A DNA stretch of 51,673 nt from CAZWRV01 sp964636325. Lineage in GTDB: Bacteria; Verrucomicrobiota; Lentisphaeria; Victivallales; GWF2-50-93. This document shows positions 27,801-32,478 of the stretch, piece after piece. Each line of letters opens with the position of its first letter. Positions within the stretch are counted from its first letter, which is position 1. The position numbers and the translations under genes are program-made. The notes beneath the pieces are model-generated. The model saw only the letters and a list, made by a program, of their open reading frames with translations, had not been told where the DNA came from and searched no databases. The DNA is taken from NCBI GenBank assembly GCA_964636325.1, contig CAZWRV010000041.1:1-51673 (forward strand), read 5' to 3'.

Positions 27801-28685
27801 CCGATCACCGTCCTCAGCTTCGCCGCCGGCCTCGAAAGCCTCAGCGTCGGCAGCGATAAGCCCAAAGACAGCATGTCGTTCCTCCTCGAACTCGACAAGA
27901 CCCGGAGCGACTACGCCTCCGGCATTAAGATCGGTGTCGACGGATGGTTCCTCGACATCACCGCCTGGACCAAGGCGGACGCAGCAAAGGAGGTCTACTA
28001 TTACGAAAACGCCGCGAAGACGGTCAAGATTACCGTCAAGAAGGACAAATACGGCAGGTGGACCGTCAAGGGCTCAGTCGTCAAGTCTGACCTTTACAAG
28101 TTGATCGACCCGACCAACGCCGTTGACCTCTATGTGATCGTCGGCGAACTCAAATACACAGGCTCGATCAATCCGGACGACAACACCACCTGGTCCTTCA
28201 AGGCACCGGACAAGAACACCGCGACGATACTCAGCTTTAATGCCTCCTACAGCATGAAGAACGAGGTCGTCAGCGACAATAACAAGATCAGCGTCAAGGG
28301 GCAGAACTTCGACAAGCCCGCAGGCTATGACAACACTGTCAGGCCGGTGGTCATGGTCGATTCCGCGACCTGGAACGTGGATGTCGCCCCCACCTCGAAG
28401 GATGCGGACACGTATCTCTACAAGTCCGACAAGGCTCTTAAGCCCTACGTCTACCAGCTCGACCTCAAGTTCCCGAAGTCCTTCATCTTCAGTTCGACTT
28501 CCAACAAGACCGGAGGCCTCAGCAGGCAGTTCGTTGACCTGCCCACCGACCCGGTGACGCAGGCCATCGTCAATACCCTCACGTTCGACTTCGGCACGCT
28601 GGCGGGGGGCGCCGTCCTCGGGCAGTATAGCTGGAGGATCGAAAACGTCGTCGTCAAGACCAAGCTTAAATACAAGAGGTATTAA
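15822..28685 (+). CDS. Giant secreted InlB-B-repeat / carbohydrate-binding-like repeat protein (4287 aa)
   Basis: A single uninterrupted 12.9-kb frame. Signal peptide about residues 1-25 (KVLSVAGLALALSVSQAYA). Two kinds of repeat follow. About forty copies of a 70-85-residue unit, pattern LTLxVxPxxxG...xxGxxV..AxPxxGYxFxxWxxxSG.....N......xDAxxTAxF, as in divergent InlB B-repeats (Flg_new-type), fill most of residues 26-3985. Ten copies of a second unit, WxAxTxYxxGDxVxPxxxNGHYYxCxxAGTSxxxxPxWPTDG, occur only between about 135 and 1070, inserted into B-repeats; they resemble CBM5/12-like modules found in glycosidases and phage tail fibres. The last ~300 residues are non-repetitive with an aromatic/basic end (VVKTKLKYKRY) and no LPXTG, autotransporter or recognised sorting motif. 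Likely a surface adhesin or stalk; secretion route unknown. A strong terminator follows. Confidence 0.9.
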   Translation: MWTKVGKVLSVAGLALALSVSQAYAGNITFAVHPAPDGGTTVPTGTAAYNVGDEIVVTATANPGYKFSEWGVSNDSIAVKNKGSANTTMWVFKAPDATLTAYFVPVETATLTLVPSPAAGGKPTFNVDGVVVRGTWGASTPYVSGQYVRPTLYNGHYYRCTQTGTSMTVEPNWPTDGSEVSDIGGSSQWTAATAYAVNDLVTPVTANGHYYICTVAGTSGAAQPAWPEDGGAVVDNTVTWLDMGAIVTWKDVGMTVTYGLYDTVGINPGTNAAYDFLGWTQVSGSGAINQALNRVTLNSSAVTVQANYEAIPDPGAAVLTLNASPTAALGTVWAASTDYELGDMVQPTTSNGHYYMCTAAGTSNATQPTWPTDGTAVVDNTVTWDDIGYQPATTKQLAVANRANNTVYQVGDFVKQPGTGPFPAHFYRCEVAGQSSTAQPATWPTDGSTVQDNTNINNWAASTAYVIGNLVQPVPANGHYYQCVKAGNSGTSAPSWKTDGTNTSDGTVVWSDRGTIITWRDVGRNPFNVGETVTLAEQHTVGYDLLGWTLGSGAATLTGNQLKFIGSNVSAVANYEAAAPATDATIKLSVDSNKGTVSFPDFNPWTALTAYAVGDIVRPTLYASHYYKCTVAGTSAGAEPVWPTNGTTVNDGTVTWQDVGLTISGFYEVGDIVNIAQAGKAGYTFAGWTIVSGNGSINQAGSTVTANSSSTLEVQANYSTDTVPSAATLTLNMIPSSVAPAWAATTSYLVGQLVIPVVPNGHYYQCTIAGTSGGAEPVWPTDGTPVIDGSVTWLDIGREPDFVKAVPGWIAGNWYDVGDFVMPSAFADHYYRCTTAGFSVNTEPAWTNDGNPVNDDNGVGTWAAATAYAFGDLVKPAAPNGHYYLCSTAGVSGAAAPTWPTDGSNVTDGTATWTDMGAIVVWTDVGMNPFNIGDQFQITYVDITGYDFIGWSVEGGASVTFVFPNWFVKLNSASATVSANYKAQDPDVDATLTLNADPAAAGLPEFDGIAIWAPLTPYALGDIIRPTTYNMHYYQCKVAGTSAAIEPVWPTGSGAEIGDGTITWKEIGTTLPFMVGDNVPIGQTTNAGYTFVGWKVASGTAALYDASDPNNANVTIGSSSVVVTAVYEANHAAVELTVAISPDIAGQVNEYYPAVNSVAYGTVLPITAVANPGYTFSHWQVSGSLEIGDIYSAATNIIVYGATTLTAVFDSDNTDVLLTFEASPDNTGTTAPWQGSNLVVPGSITAVTANPNDGYKFSHWELVSGNCTISNSTANPANVRPLTDATVRAVFEAQEMVTLTLLTDDFSMGTVTNWLGPNEVPAKSALLIDGAPNAGYKFSYWEISGSILIDDIYNEDANVTVFGDASMTAHFTAVQTCTLTLGVSPANSGVVVTPYQGSGTQNTDTLVFLDADPNQGYRFVRWEITSGPGRVLFYNDDGTGFLLCYGDVTATAIFESVGQVALTIGVLPSLDQGTAAPFIGTDLVDDKTWIAIDATPKAGYKFTGWNYSGSMMILDPSAASTEVYLWDDSSVTANFAEDPATVLLTVGVTPDGAGFVDPFMGTDSVGINAPFLVSAAPWDAAAYEFVGWRLESGAAVFDNASSALTNVTPATDAAILAVFKARTQVSLTIAVSPANSGTTHPWLGTETLNAGVIQNIVADAAPGYVFSHWAIVSGSIKIDNPSSNNTNATVLSDASITAVFDAEAPMVNLTLAVSPAGAGYTQPIVGTAEVQAGIAQAISSVAKPGYRFTCWQVTSGSATIDNSLNADANATLLGNATITANFEEFGDVTLTIAISPSGSASSVEPTLGSIKVKVGEEVDIKAWAAQNFSFVGWTLTSGSAAIRNAGDNQTVVKVLSDATVTANFQADVTAALTLQITPAGSCDNIFPQIGATNVLSGEWTEIAAFPNPGYAFSKWTVASGDATVFTPSASSTLVKLSSASVLTAEFEALPALNLTIIADPKTAGNVTVPDYFAADGVFKVNKGQRLKLEANANAGFSFANWEILAGDEGKISVQNLYTQITYVELSDSATLTAHFNTDETAALTLISGNEAMGFIDSSGGGMQAGVTNVPTGEWNRIVATVNDGYRFTGWSATDGGAFFRSQDADTCVMLSTDATVTANFEAVPMALLTLTVSPDQSGFTQPYLGVDRVETGGWIALDATAYDGYAFSKWQVTSGNAVLFHPNEAASWVAVKGDATVTAVFVAVDTVTITAAVDPACSGRIVNGGGNLLVGANVVQAGLWFRIIAEPKDQTYKFAGWTKMEGDAVFENASLADTYVKATKNSLITANFQAKATATLTLAMNPAYAGQTNYFIGANTVPTGEWLALNITQTNDGFRFTNWTVDTAGAAVIENPLDDTTFVKLSGDATISANFAEVPTAVLVTYDGAIKEDFQDIINVGEWVRMPYTAVYDDYIFTGWQVLSGKVEIDQPSILNTWIRVQGDASIVANYAKAALGLISMKVNEPHPGQVPGTARFYSPLAQAWVAADNYYAGQSVVIRANANANYRFLNWTVKGQATVVNSTFETTYATVNGDCEIIANFEELPTALLTMLVNQPDPTKAAGIVTPEDDFYPTEVPIWITANPNAGFAFDGWTATANASIENADAMRTFITLAGDAQVTANFVAVETLELTVLWNPPHAANAGGTTAEGIYYLESGKDFALAQRAKAGYTFKGWTVVSGDATITEVHNGGTAEDSDFSVSITSNAVISADFELAKTGVLTTAVSPAQDLAPGTIQEFKPGTHVVQLNTSLQVTPVANVGYVFTGWTVQGGVQVFTKPIENPGPEAFKDDTLYYIILTGDGMLTANFEPATTVDLAVETDLYAGGWAAGNYGIDGNGTYKLRTGEKIWIWVDSVNEGYAFAGWTISGDNNSVKDQNAEVTYMILGSAGTLTAKFVALDFVPVTFAVLPKGAATISPAAGTYELVKDELYWISVAPANGFAFFQWKAEGGAVLNDVTSMDTCAVFTDAAKVTAELAPVETVTLTLAADPDPDAGGITCTNGLLNFNDYGTYTIETGTWWTITAAENAPYVFNMWQTTENVVIMDPYAKTTTAYLTGDGGITAVYTAGGTAELTIALDPMNTEDTRPSTLGIGINGAPPVLVPGPGTYTIPSNQWVEIGADANFGWKFVKWTATGDLELLRYENHRTQVYMAPGAVGSITALFQEVPTVVMTMVYNPEMGGEGMYGLGEHNVPQNEWLELRAHANRGFKFVQWNIDANAQIAQNWIYDENVEIRLSADSVVQPQFAPADPVEATLAVNPEYAGDIKLSYQGVEVYGIGKWTVDAGKKYELIAETIAGFKFVKWSYTGGAIVQGTYSKETYVIFSADGTVTAEYTEVPTCTLGIIAAPPQGFGTMLTDIPNGEGGNVNAPGTYTVSVGETYTVEIAGYETYRFYRWTSTGDVTIRMIKGHHGCAYEITVAGNATITANFVKNTYAQLTLDATPDGSVESVSVDGLEGERTHTVVSHQWLTAEVRPAAGYRFVKWSTTDSKKIEILSPYTRVSSVYVFDNADLTAELAPAQTAALTVVYDDPKGGEANLSQTTHNVVVGEWIAISASAYDGFYFSGWTVSDGGKIYMNRCDEEETFVMLSADATLTCGFLAATSVNLTLASTPNIGGYAQFWSDANCKVGHGTYAVDANKKYYLQATAYPGYQFSQWTVSDPTKVAVRNTTAEQTSFRMTDSGSITANFVAIPTAQITLAADTEQALYFAEDMGWVTYGGFGLSKDYTICEDPEWCWFHPGTYTLEASKTYLLQVLSVDSYRLAGWSVTDDTGQPSANATVVEVTNYYNWTRSESYASKWYYLTVNGNATVTALFEKRPTAMLTTQIDPAGSGKLGMMFECSGYWDLDVAPVEIYTGIYYNVTAYAAEGYYFHGIIVVKGNATVNYGFDEECFSKAKVMIETDATIRAVFGTTPPTIPYLTLAISNANAGTLTPPAGTYPAHFGQKYSISVTTNPGYVFLYWQADIPANVIIGNVNASSTTATVIGDVTVTAMFTTQKVIPITVLSFAAGLESLSVGSDKPKDSMSFLLELDKTRSDYASGIKIGVDGWFLDITAWTKADAAKEVYYYENAAKTVKITVKKDKYGRWTVKGSVVKSDLYKLIDPTNAVDLYVIVGELKYTGSINPDDNTTWSFKAPDKNTATILSFNASYSMKNEVVSDNNKISVKGQNFDKPAGYDNTVRPVVMVDSATWNVDVAPTSKDADTYLYKSDKALKPYVYQLDLKFPKSFIFSSTSNKTGGLSRQFVDLPTDPVTQAIVNTLTFDFGTLAGGAVLGQYSWRIENVVVKTKLKYKRY

Positions 28686-28731
28686 AAGAGGGCCGCCGCC
28701 TTCGCCGCAGATAGTGGCAGTTAAAAAGCGC

Positions 28732-28765
28732 AGCGGACAGGCTTTGAAGCCTGTCCGCTTTTTTT
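28732..28765 (+). terminator. Strong intrinsic terminator of the giant gene
   Basis: Perfect 11-bp stem AGCGGACAGGC / GCCTGTCCGCT with a 6-nt loop, followed by seven T's, about 45 nt after the stop codon. Confidence 0.93.
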
Positions 28766-28958
28766 ACGGAGCACGTCTTCCGGATAGCCTGCCGTGTCTT
28801 CCGCCGGCGGTTCCACGCATTTCTAATGAGGGACGGGACGGGGTGACCCCAGCGCCTTAAAAGAAATGGTGGCAGTTCTGGAGGTGAGGGATTTCTCTGC
28901 CGATCTCCTTCTTTCGATGAAGACTTCTTGCATCATCTTCCAGAGCTGATAAATTATA
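28766..28958. other. Intergenic stretch before the toxin-antitoxin pair
   Basis: About 190 nt without a supported gene. A minus-strand frame here is open but has no recognisable motif and no good start; I see nothing else in it. Confidence 0.4.
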
Positions 28959-28971
28959 TCTAGACAGTCTA
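28959..28971. promoter_or_regulatory. Palindromic operator candidate for the Phd/VapC operon
   Basis: CTAGACAGTCTAG is a perfect 13-nt palindrome 22 nt upstream of the antitoxin ATG and just before its ribosome site AAGGAG. Phd/YefM antitoxins usually repress their own operon through such sites. Confidence 0.5.
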
Positions 28972-28993
28972 GCCATAAGAAGGAGTATAAACT

Positions 28994-29218
28994 ATGAGAA
29001 ACACCTGGCAGCTGCAGGAGGCGAAGAACAAGTTCAGCGCTGTCGTCAAGGAGGCGCTTGAGCACGGTCCGCAGACGGTGACTTTGAGAAACGTGTCGGC
29101 CGTGGTAGTACTGTCATTCAAAGAATACAAGAAGCTTGCCAAGCCCGAGAAGACTCTTGTCGAATTCTTCAGGGGATCCCCTCTTGCAAAATACAGCATC
29201 GACTTTTCAAGGAGATAA
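28994..29218 (+). CDS. Phd/YefM-family antitoxin
   Basis: A 74-residue protein with the family N-terminus WQLQEAKNKFSAVVKEALEHGPQTVTLR followed by VVVLSFKEYKKL, the DNA-binding/dimerisation region of prevent-host-death proteins. The C-terminal ~20 residues (LVEFFRGSPLAKYSIDFSRR) would be the toxin-neutralising tail. It precedes a PIN-domain toxin by 23 nt. It is expected to bind and inhibit the toxin and to autoregulate at the palindrome upstream. Confidence 0.92.
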   Translation: MRNTWQLQEAKNKFSAVVKEALEHGPQTVTLRNVSAVVVLSFKEYKKLAKPEKTLVEFFRGSPLAKYSIDFSRR

Positions 29219-29241
29219 GATCATGGAAGGGGATTGGAACT

Positions 29242-29667
29242 GTGAACTTCCTTGTTGACACATGCGCCATTTCAGAGCTTGTCAGGCCGAATCCCGACAA
29301 GAATGTCCTCAAATGGTTCGAGTCCGCGGACGAGCATTCTCTCTTCCTGAGCGTTATTACCGTCGGAGAGATAAAAAATGGTATTTCAAAGCTGCCGGCC
29401 TCAAAGAGAAAAGAGGTCTTGTCTAACTGGCTTGAAAACGACCTGAAAAAACGTTTCGACGGGCGGATATTAAAAATTGACACATCCATATCTATTAGGT
29501 GGGGAGCTATGCTTGGAGAAGCCGAATCTGAAGGCAGGCTCCTTTCCGCCATTGACGCCCTGATTGCCGCCACCGCGCTTGAAAACAACCTCAAAATAGT
29601 GACAAGGAATTCCGAGGACTTTTCCGGTACTGGGGCTGCGATTGTCAACCCGTGGGGCGGATGTTAA
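29242..29667 (+). CDS. vapC: PIN-domain ribonuclease toxin (VapC/FitB-like)
   Basis: A 141-residue protein with a GTG start (29242), preceded by a purine-rich GGAAGGGGA; the nearby ATG at 29223 is out of frame. PIN-fold acidic residues are visible: FLVDTCAISELV (first Asp), SVITVGEIKNGI (Glu), SAIDALIAATAL (Asp) and VTRNSEDF (last Asp). VapC-type toxins cleave RNA, often tRNA or rRNA. All catalytic positions look intact, so the pair is probably functional. Confidence 0.92.
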   Translation: MNFLVDTCAISELVRPNPDKNVLKWFESADEHSLFLSVITVGEIKNGISKLPASKRKEVLSNWLENDLKKRFDGRILKIDTSISIRWGAMLGEAESEGRLLSAIDALIAATALENNLKIVTRNSEDFSGTGAAIVNPWGGC

Positions 29668-29684
29668 AAAAGAAATGACATCTC

Positions 29685-29708
29685 GCACGAAGGCACAAAG
29701 GCACGAAG
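29685..29708. repeat. Short tandem repeat, three 8-nt units
   Basis: GCACGAAG, GCACAAAG, GCACGAAG in a row just downstream of vapC. The rest of the 29709-29859 stretch shows no gene. Confidence 0.7.
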
Positions 29709-29859
29709 CAGCCAATCCAAAAAATAGAATTATGACCAGCACCTTCTACTGAAGGAGGCCGCCTTGGAGGCTGTTCGATATGCGGAATATCTCGAACATC
29801 CAAAATTCAGCAATCCAAAAAGATGGTATTGTCGGTGTCTGAAAAAAAACAGGAATTGC

Positions 29860-30403
29860 TAGCCCAACTTCCGCGCATAAAAAATAGACATGTTGATAAT
29901 CAAGGATTTAGGTGCGGTATTGGCACTACGGTCCTTTCACATCTTCCGGCGAAAGACGTTTGAGCGGACGGGAAGCGTCTTCACGTCTATCCCCATAATA
30001 TCATAGACCAATCGTTGTTTTTCGTCGGGCCGCCCCGGCTTCCGGATCCGCCTCACCGTTCAGCCGGAGCAGGGGGTGATCAGCGTGCTGTAGCAGCGGG
30101 TTGCGGGCAGGCGCCGGATTTTGCGCCAGGACATCTCATGCCCGGAGAGCTTGAGCGAGTATTCAATCCAGTGCAGGATGTGATATGCCATATGTCGTCT
30201 CATGGTGGGTGACCGGCGGAAGCCTGTGCCCGGCCTCAAGCCGGCGTGTTGTCGCATCGACCAGCACGGCCACGTCGTATTCGAGCGGCTCAAGCCGCCC
30301 GTATCCGTTCATAAGGACTTGCATATATCATGTCGGCATGGCCGGCGGCGATTCCCGAGAAGAAAACTATATTGCAATTTTATTGCACGCGGAACTTGGG
30401 CTA
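29860..30403. mobile_element. Internally deleted insertion sequence with terminal inverted repeats
   Basis: TAGCCCAACTTCCGCG (29860-29875) and CGCGGAACTTGGGCTA (30388-30403) are inverted repeats matching at 15 of 16 positions, with a weaker AT-rich continuation inward. Between them lies only the C-terminal part of a DDE transposase (minus strand). The 544-nt length is far below a full IS, so most of the transposase has been lost. No target-site duplication is obvious at the flanks. Confidence 0.7.
29937..30330 (-). pseudogene. C-terminal remnant of a DDE transposase (IS1634/IS4-like)
   Basis: On the minus strand one frame reads MAYHILHWIEYSLKLSGHEM then SWRKIRRLPATRCYSTLITP, and after a stop near 30062 another frame reads RIRKPGRPDEKQRLVYDIMG to a stop at 29937. 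This is the layout of the last ~100 residues of IS1634/IS4-type transposases. The frameshift and missing N-terminal two thirds make it non-functional. Family identification is from memory of the motif. Confidence 0.6.
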
Positions 30404-30443
30404 ACCGCGCATGCCTGAAAAAAAATGAAACATTTTCCATCTA

Positions 30444-30471
30444 CAATATTGCAATAAAGTGCATTAATGCA
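30444..30471. promoter_or_regulatory. Candidate ArsR operator/promoter region
   Basis: Two dyads, CAATATTG (30444-30451) and TGCATTAATGCA (30460-30471), lie in AT-rich DNA 50-77 nt upstream of the repressor start, just outside the right end of the deleted IS. AT-rich dyads are typical ArsR-family operators. Confidence 0.4.
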
Positions 30472-30520
30472 TATTACATGGTCAGAAAGAGATGCTTATA
30501 CTAGGAATGGAGAATCTGCA

Positions 30521-30835
30521 ATGACCTACGACGAAGCATGCATCAAGGCCGGAATCATCAAGGCGATAGCCAGCCCTGTGCGGCTGATGATCCTGGACGA
30601 ACTCGGCAGGGGCGACAGATGCGTATGCGAACTGCAGCCGATGTTCAAGCTCGACCAGTCCACTCTCTCCCGGCATCTGTCGCAGATGAAGAGGTCCGGG
30701 ATCATAACCGAGAGGAAGGAGGGCGTCAAGGTCATCTACCATCTGGCGACGCCATGCATCCTGAACGTCTTCGACTGCGTGATGAACGTTGTTCGGGAAG
30801 ATTTTAAAAGGAAGAAAGAAACGTTGAGGATATGA
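30521..30835 (+). CDS. ArsR/SmtB-family metalloregulatory repressor
   Basis: 104 residues from the ATG at 30521 (GGAG 8 nt upstream; an earlier in-frame start lacks one). Winged helix: IIKAIASPVRLMILDELGRG, then RCVCELQPMF, recognition helix DQSTLSRHLSQMKRSGIIT and the wing ERKEGVKVIYHL. The CVC pair at the DNA-binding helix is the position used by thiol-coordinating arsenic/antimony-type sensors, and a further Cys pair lies in CILNVFDCV. It would normally repress a downstream resistance gene, and its stop overlaps an ATG as ATGA, but that gene is broken here. Confidence 0.9.
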   Translation: MTYDEACIKAGIIKAIASPVRLMILDELGRGDRCVCELQPMFKLDQSTLSRHLSQMKRSGIITERKEGVKVIYHLATPCILNVFDCVMNVVREDFKRKKETLRI

Positions 30836-31055
30836 ACAAGGGGCTGAAAATATTTCTTTCTCTCGCCGCCGCTTGCGGAGAAGTTCGACCTGGCAGTAAT
30901 GTCGATGGCGCTCCGCCATGTCAAGGACACGCAGCTCGTCGTCGGTAAGCTGGCATCAATGCTTGCACCATCCGGATGGGTCCGTTTCTGAAATCATCTC
31001 AAATATTTCGACATTTCCGCCAGGCTTCAAGCTTGTATTATTTAAAGCGCAGCAT
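30832..31055 (+). pseudogene. Deleted ArsR-operon gene joined to a methyltransferase remnant
   Basis: The ATG overlapping the arsR stop opens a frame of only 38 codons (MNKGLKIFLSLAAAC...) ending at 30948. In another frame the same DNA reads EKFDLAVMSMALRHVKD then TQLVVGKLASMLAPSG to a stop at 30991, the motif IV-VI region of class I SAM-dependent methyltransferases; a third frame continues (SEIISNISTFPPGFKLVLFK) to about 31055. The simplest reading is a deletion that joined the start of an ArsR-controlled gene to the tail of a decaying methyltransferase gene. Confidence 0.55.
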
Positions 31056-31060
31056 AGGTT
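31033..31060 (+). promoter_or_regulatory. Weak candidate promoter of fluoride unit 1
   Basis: TTGTAT (31033-31038) and TAGGTT (31055-31060), 16 nt apart, would start transcription a few nt before the riboswitch aptamer. Match to consensus is only moderate. Confidence 0.25.
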
Positions 31061-31074
31061 AATCTTGAGTTGAG

Positions 31075-31133
31075 GGGCGATGAGGTTCGCCTGTAAACAA
31101 ACGTTGCTGCAAAGCTTCTGATGACCTCTACCT
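31075..31133 (+). promoter_or_regulatory. Fluoride riboswitch (crcB motif), copy 1
   Basis: The conserved 5' core GGCGATGAGGTTCGCCT and 3' core CTGATGACCTCTACC flank a variable hairpin region, as in the crystallised Thermotoga petrophila fluoride aptamer. GAGGT pairs with ACCTC, a covarying version of the usual GAGGC/GCCTC. The 3' strand is shared with the intrinsic terminator that follows, so fluoride binding should prevent termination and switch expression on. It controls the enolase operon. Confidence 0.95.
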
Positions 31134-31154
31134 GCGCAAGGTAGAGGTTTTTTT
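31124..31154 (+). terminator. Riboswitch-controlled terminator, copy 1
   Basis: ACCTCTACC / GGTAGAGGT, 9-bp perfect stem with 7-nt loop, followed by seven T's. Its 5' arm is part of the aptamer, making the two folds mutually exclusive. Confidence 0.93.
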
Positions 31155-31209
31155 ATTTTTTATCTGCTGGGTTATCGTATGGCAAGCAACTCAAAGAAGG
31201 AGGACACCC

Positions 31210-32478
31210 ATGGACAGGCGCATCGAATCGGTCAGGGCGATGGAAATTTTGGATTCCAGAGGCAATCCGACTGTAAGGGTCTTCTGCAGGCTTGAAGGAG
31301 GCCTGTCAGTGTCTTCATCGGTTCCCTCCGGTGCGTCAACCGGGGAAAACGAGGCTGTGGAGCTGCGAGACGGCGACAAGAAGCGCTACGGCGGCAAGGG
31401 GGTTCTAAAGGCCGTTGAAAACGTGAACAAGGTGATCGCTCCGAAAATAGTCGGGGCGGATCCGTCACGGCAGGTGGAAATCGACAAGCTCATGATTGCC
31501 CTTGATGGAACGAAGAACAAAGGCAAGCTCGGGGCTAATGCCATCCTCGGAGTCTCGATGTGCGTGGCGAAGGCGGCCGCCGAATCGGCGTCATTGCCTC
31601 TGTATTCATACCTCGGGGGCGTCGGCGCAAGGCGTATTCCGGTTCCCATGATGAATATTCTTAACGGAGGAAAGCATGCCGACAACAGCGTGGACTTCCA
31701 GGAGTTCATGATCATGCCGCTCGGTGCGCCGAGCTTTGCGGAAGCCCTCCGCTACGGCGCGGAAACCTTCCATGCGCTCAAGGGCATTTTGAAGAAGAAA
31801 GGTTACGCCACGTCGGTCGGCGACGAAGGCGGATTCGCCCCGAACCTGAAAAGCAACGAAGACGCCTGCGAGGTCATTGTCGAAGCCATAATCCAGGCAG
31901 GCTACAGGCCGGGGCAGGACATCGCAATAGCGCTTGATCCTGCGGCAAGCTCATTCTTTTCCGACGGGAAATACAATCTTGAAAAGTCAGGGCAGGGAGT
32001 GAAGACCAGCCGCGAGATGAACGCCATCTACAAAAGCTGGATCGGGAAATACCCCATAATCTCGATAGAGGACGGCCTGGCTGAGGACGACTGGGACGGG
32101 TTCAAGGAGCATACGGCCGAGCTCGGGGGGAAGATCCAAATCGTCGGCGACGACATATACGTCACCAACACGGAATTCATCGCCAGGGGCATAAGGGAGA
32201 AGGCTACGAACGCCGTGCTCATAAAGCTGAACCAGATCGGAACAGTGACCGAGACAATAGAGGCGATCAATATGTGCCGCAAGACCGGCTGGGGATACGT
32301 GATATCGCACCGATCTGGCGAGACAGAAGATGCGTTCATGGCCGACTTTTCCGTCGCGATGGGTGGCGGCCAGATCAAGACCGGCTCCGCATGCCGCAGC
32401 GAAAGGATAGCCAAGTACAACCGTCTGCTCGAAATCGAAGCCGAGCTGGGGGATTCGGCCATTTTCGGAAAGCCATGA
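31210..32478 (+). CDS. eno: Enolase
   Basis: A 422-residue enolase interconverting 2-phosphoglycerate and PEP. Active-site blocks are all present: LDSRGNPTVRV; GGKHADNSVDFQEFM (about 154-168); VGDEGGFAPN (about 203); metal Asp in IALDPAASSFF (about 242), metal Glu in SIEDGLAEDDW (about 285) and metal Asp in GDDIYVTN (about 313); catalytic Lys in LIKLNQIGT (about 338); SHRSGETED and GQIKTGS (Lys about 389). ALDPAASSFF differs from the common ALDxAASEFY. AGGAGG precedes the ATG. Enolase is a classical fluoride target (Mg-fluoride-phosphate inhibition) and enolase genes are known partners of fluoride riboswitches. This copy is first behind the switch, so it is probably a fluoride-induced supplement to a main enolase elsewhere. 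Confidence 0.97.
   Translation: MDRRIESVRAMEILDSRGNPTVRVFCRLEGGLSVSSSVPSGASTGENEAVELRDGDKKRYGGKGVLKAVENVNKVIAPKIVGADPSRQVEIDKLMIALDGTKNKGKLGANAILGVSMCVAKAAAESASLPLYSYLGGVGARRIPVPMMNILNGGKHADNSVDFQEFMIMPLGAPSFAEALRYGAETFHALKGILKKKGYATSVGDEGGFAPNLKSNEDACEVIVEAIIQAGYRPGQDIAIALDPAASSFFSDGKYNLEKSGQGVKTSREMNAIYKSWIGKYPIISIEDGLAEDDWDGFKEHTAELGGKIQIVGDDIYVTNTEFIARGIREKATNAVLIKLNQIGTVTETIEAINMCRKTGWGYVISHRSGETEDAFMADFSVAMGGGQIKTGSACRSERIAKYNRLLEIEAELGDSAIFGKP

Noticed and set aside
15646..28741. GCGGACAGG shared by the leader and the terminator of the giant gene, considered as flanking repeats of a mobile unit
   Set aside because: Nine bases is too short; the terminator copy is explained by its stem.
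28823..29065. 80-codon minus-strand frame before the toxin-antitoxin genes
   Set aside because: It overlaps the antitoxin and operator, has no ribosome site and no recognisable motif.
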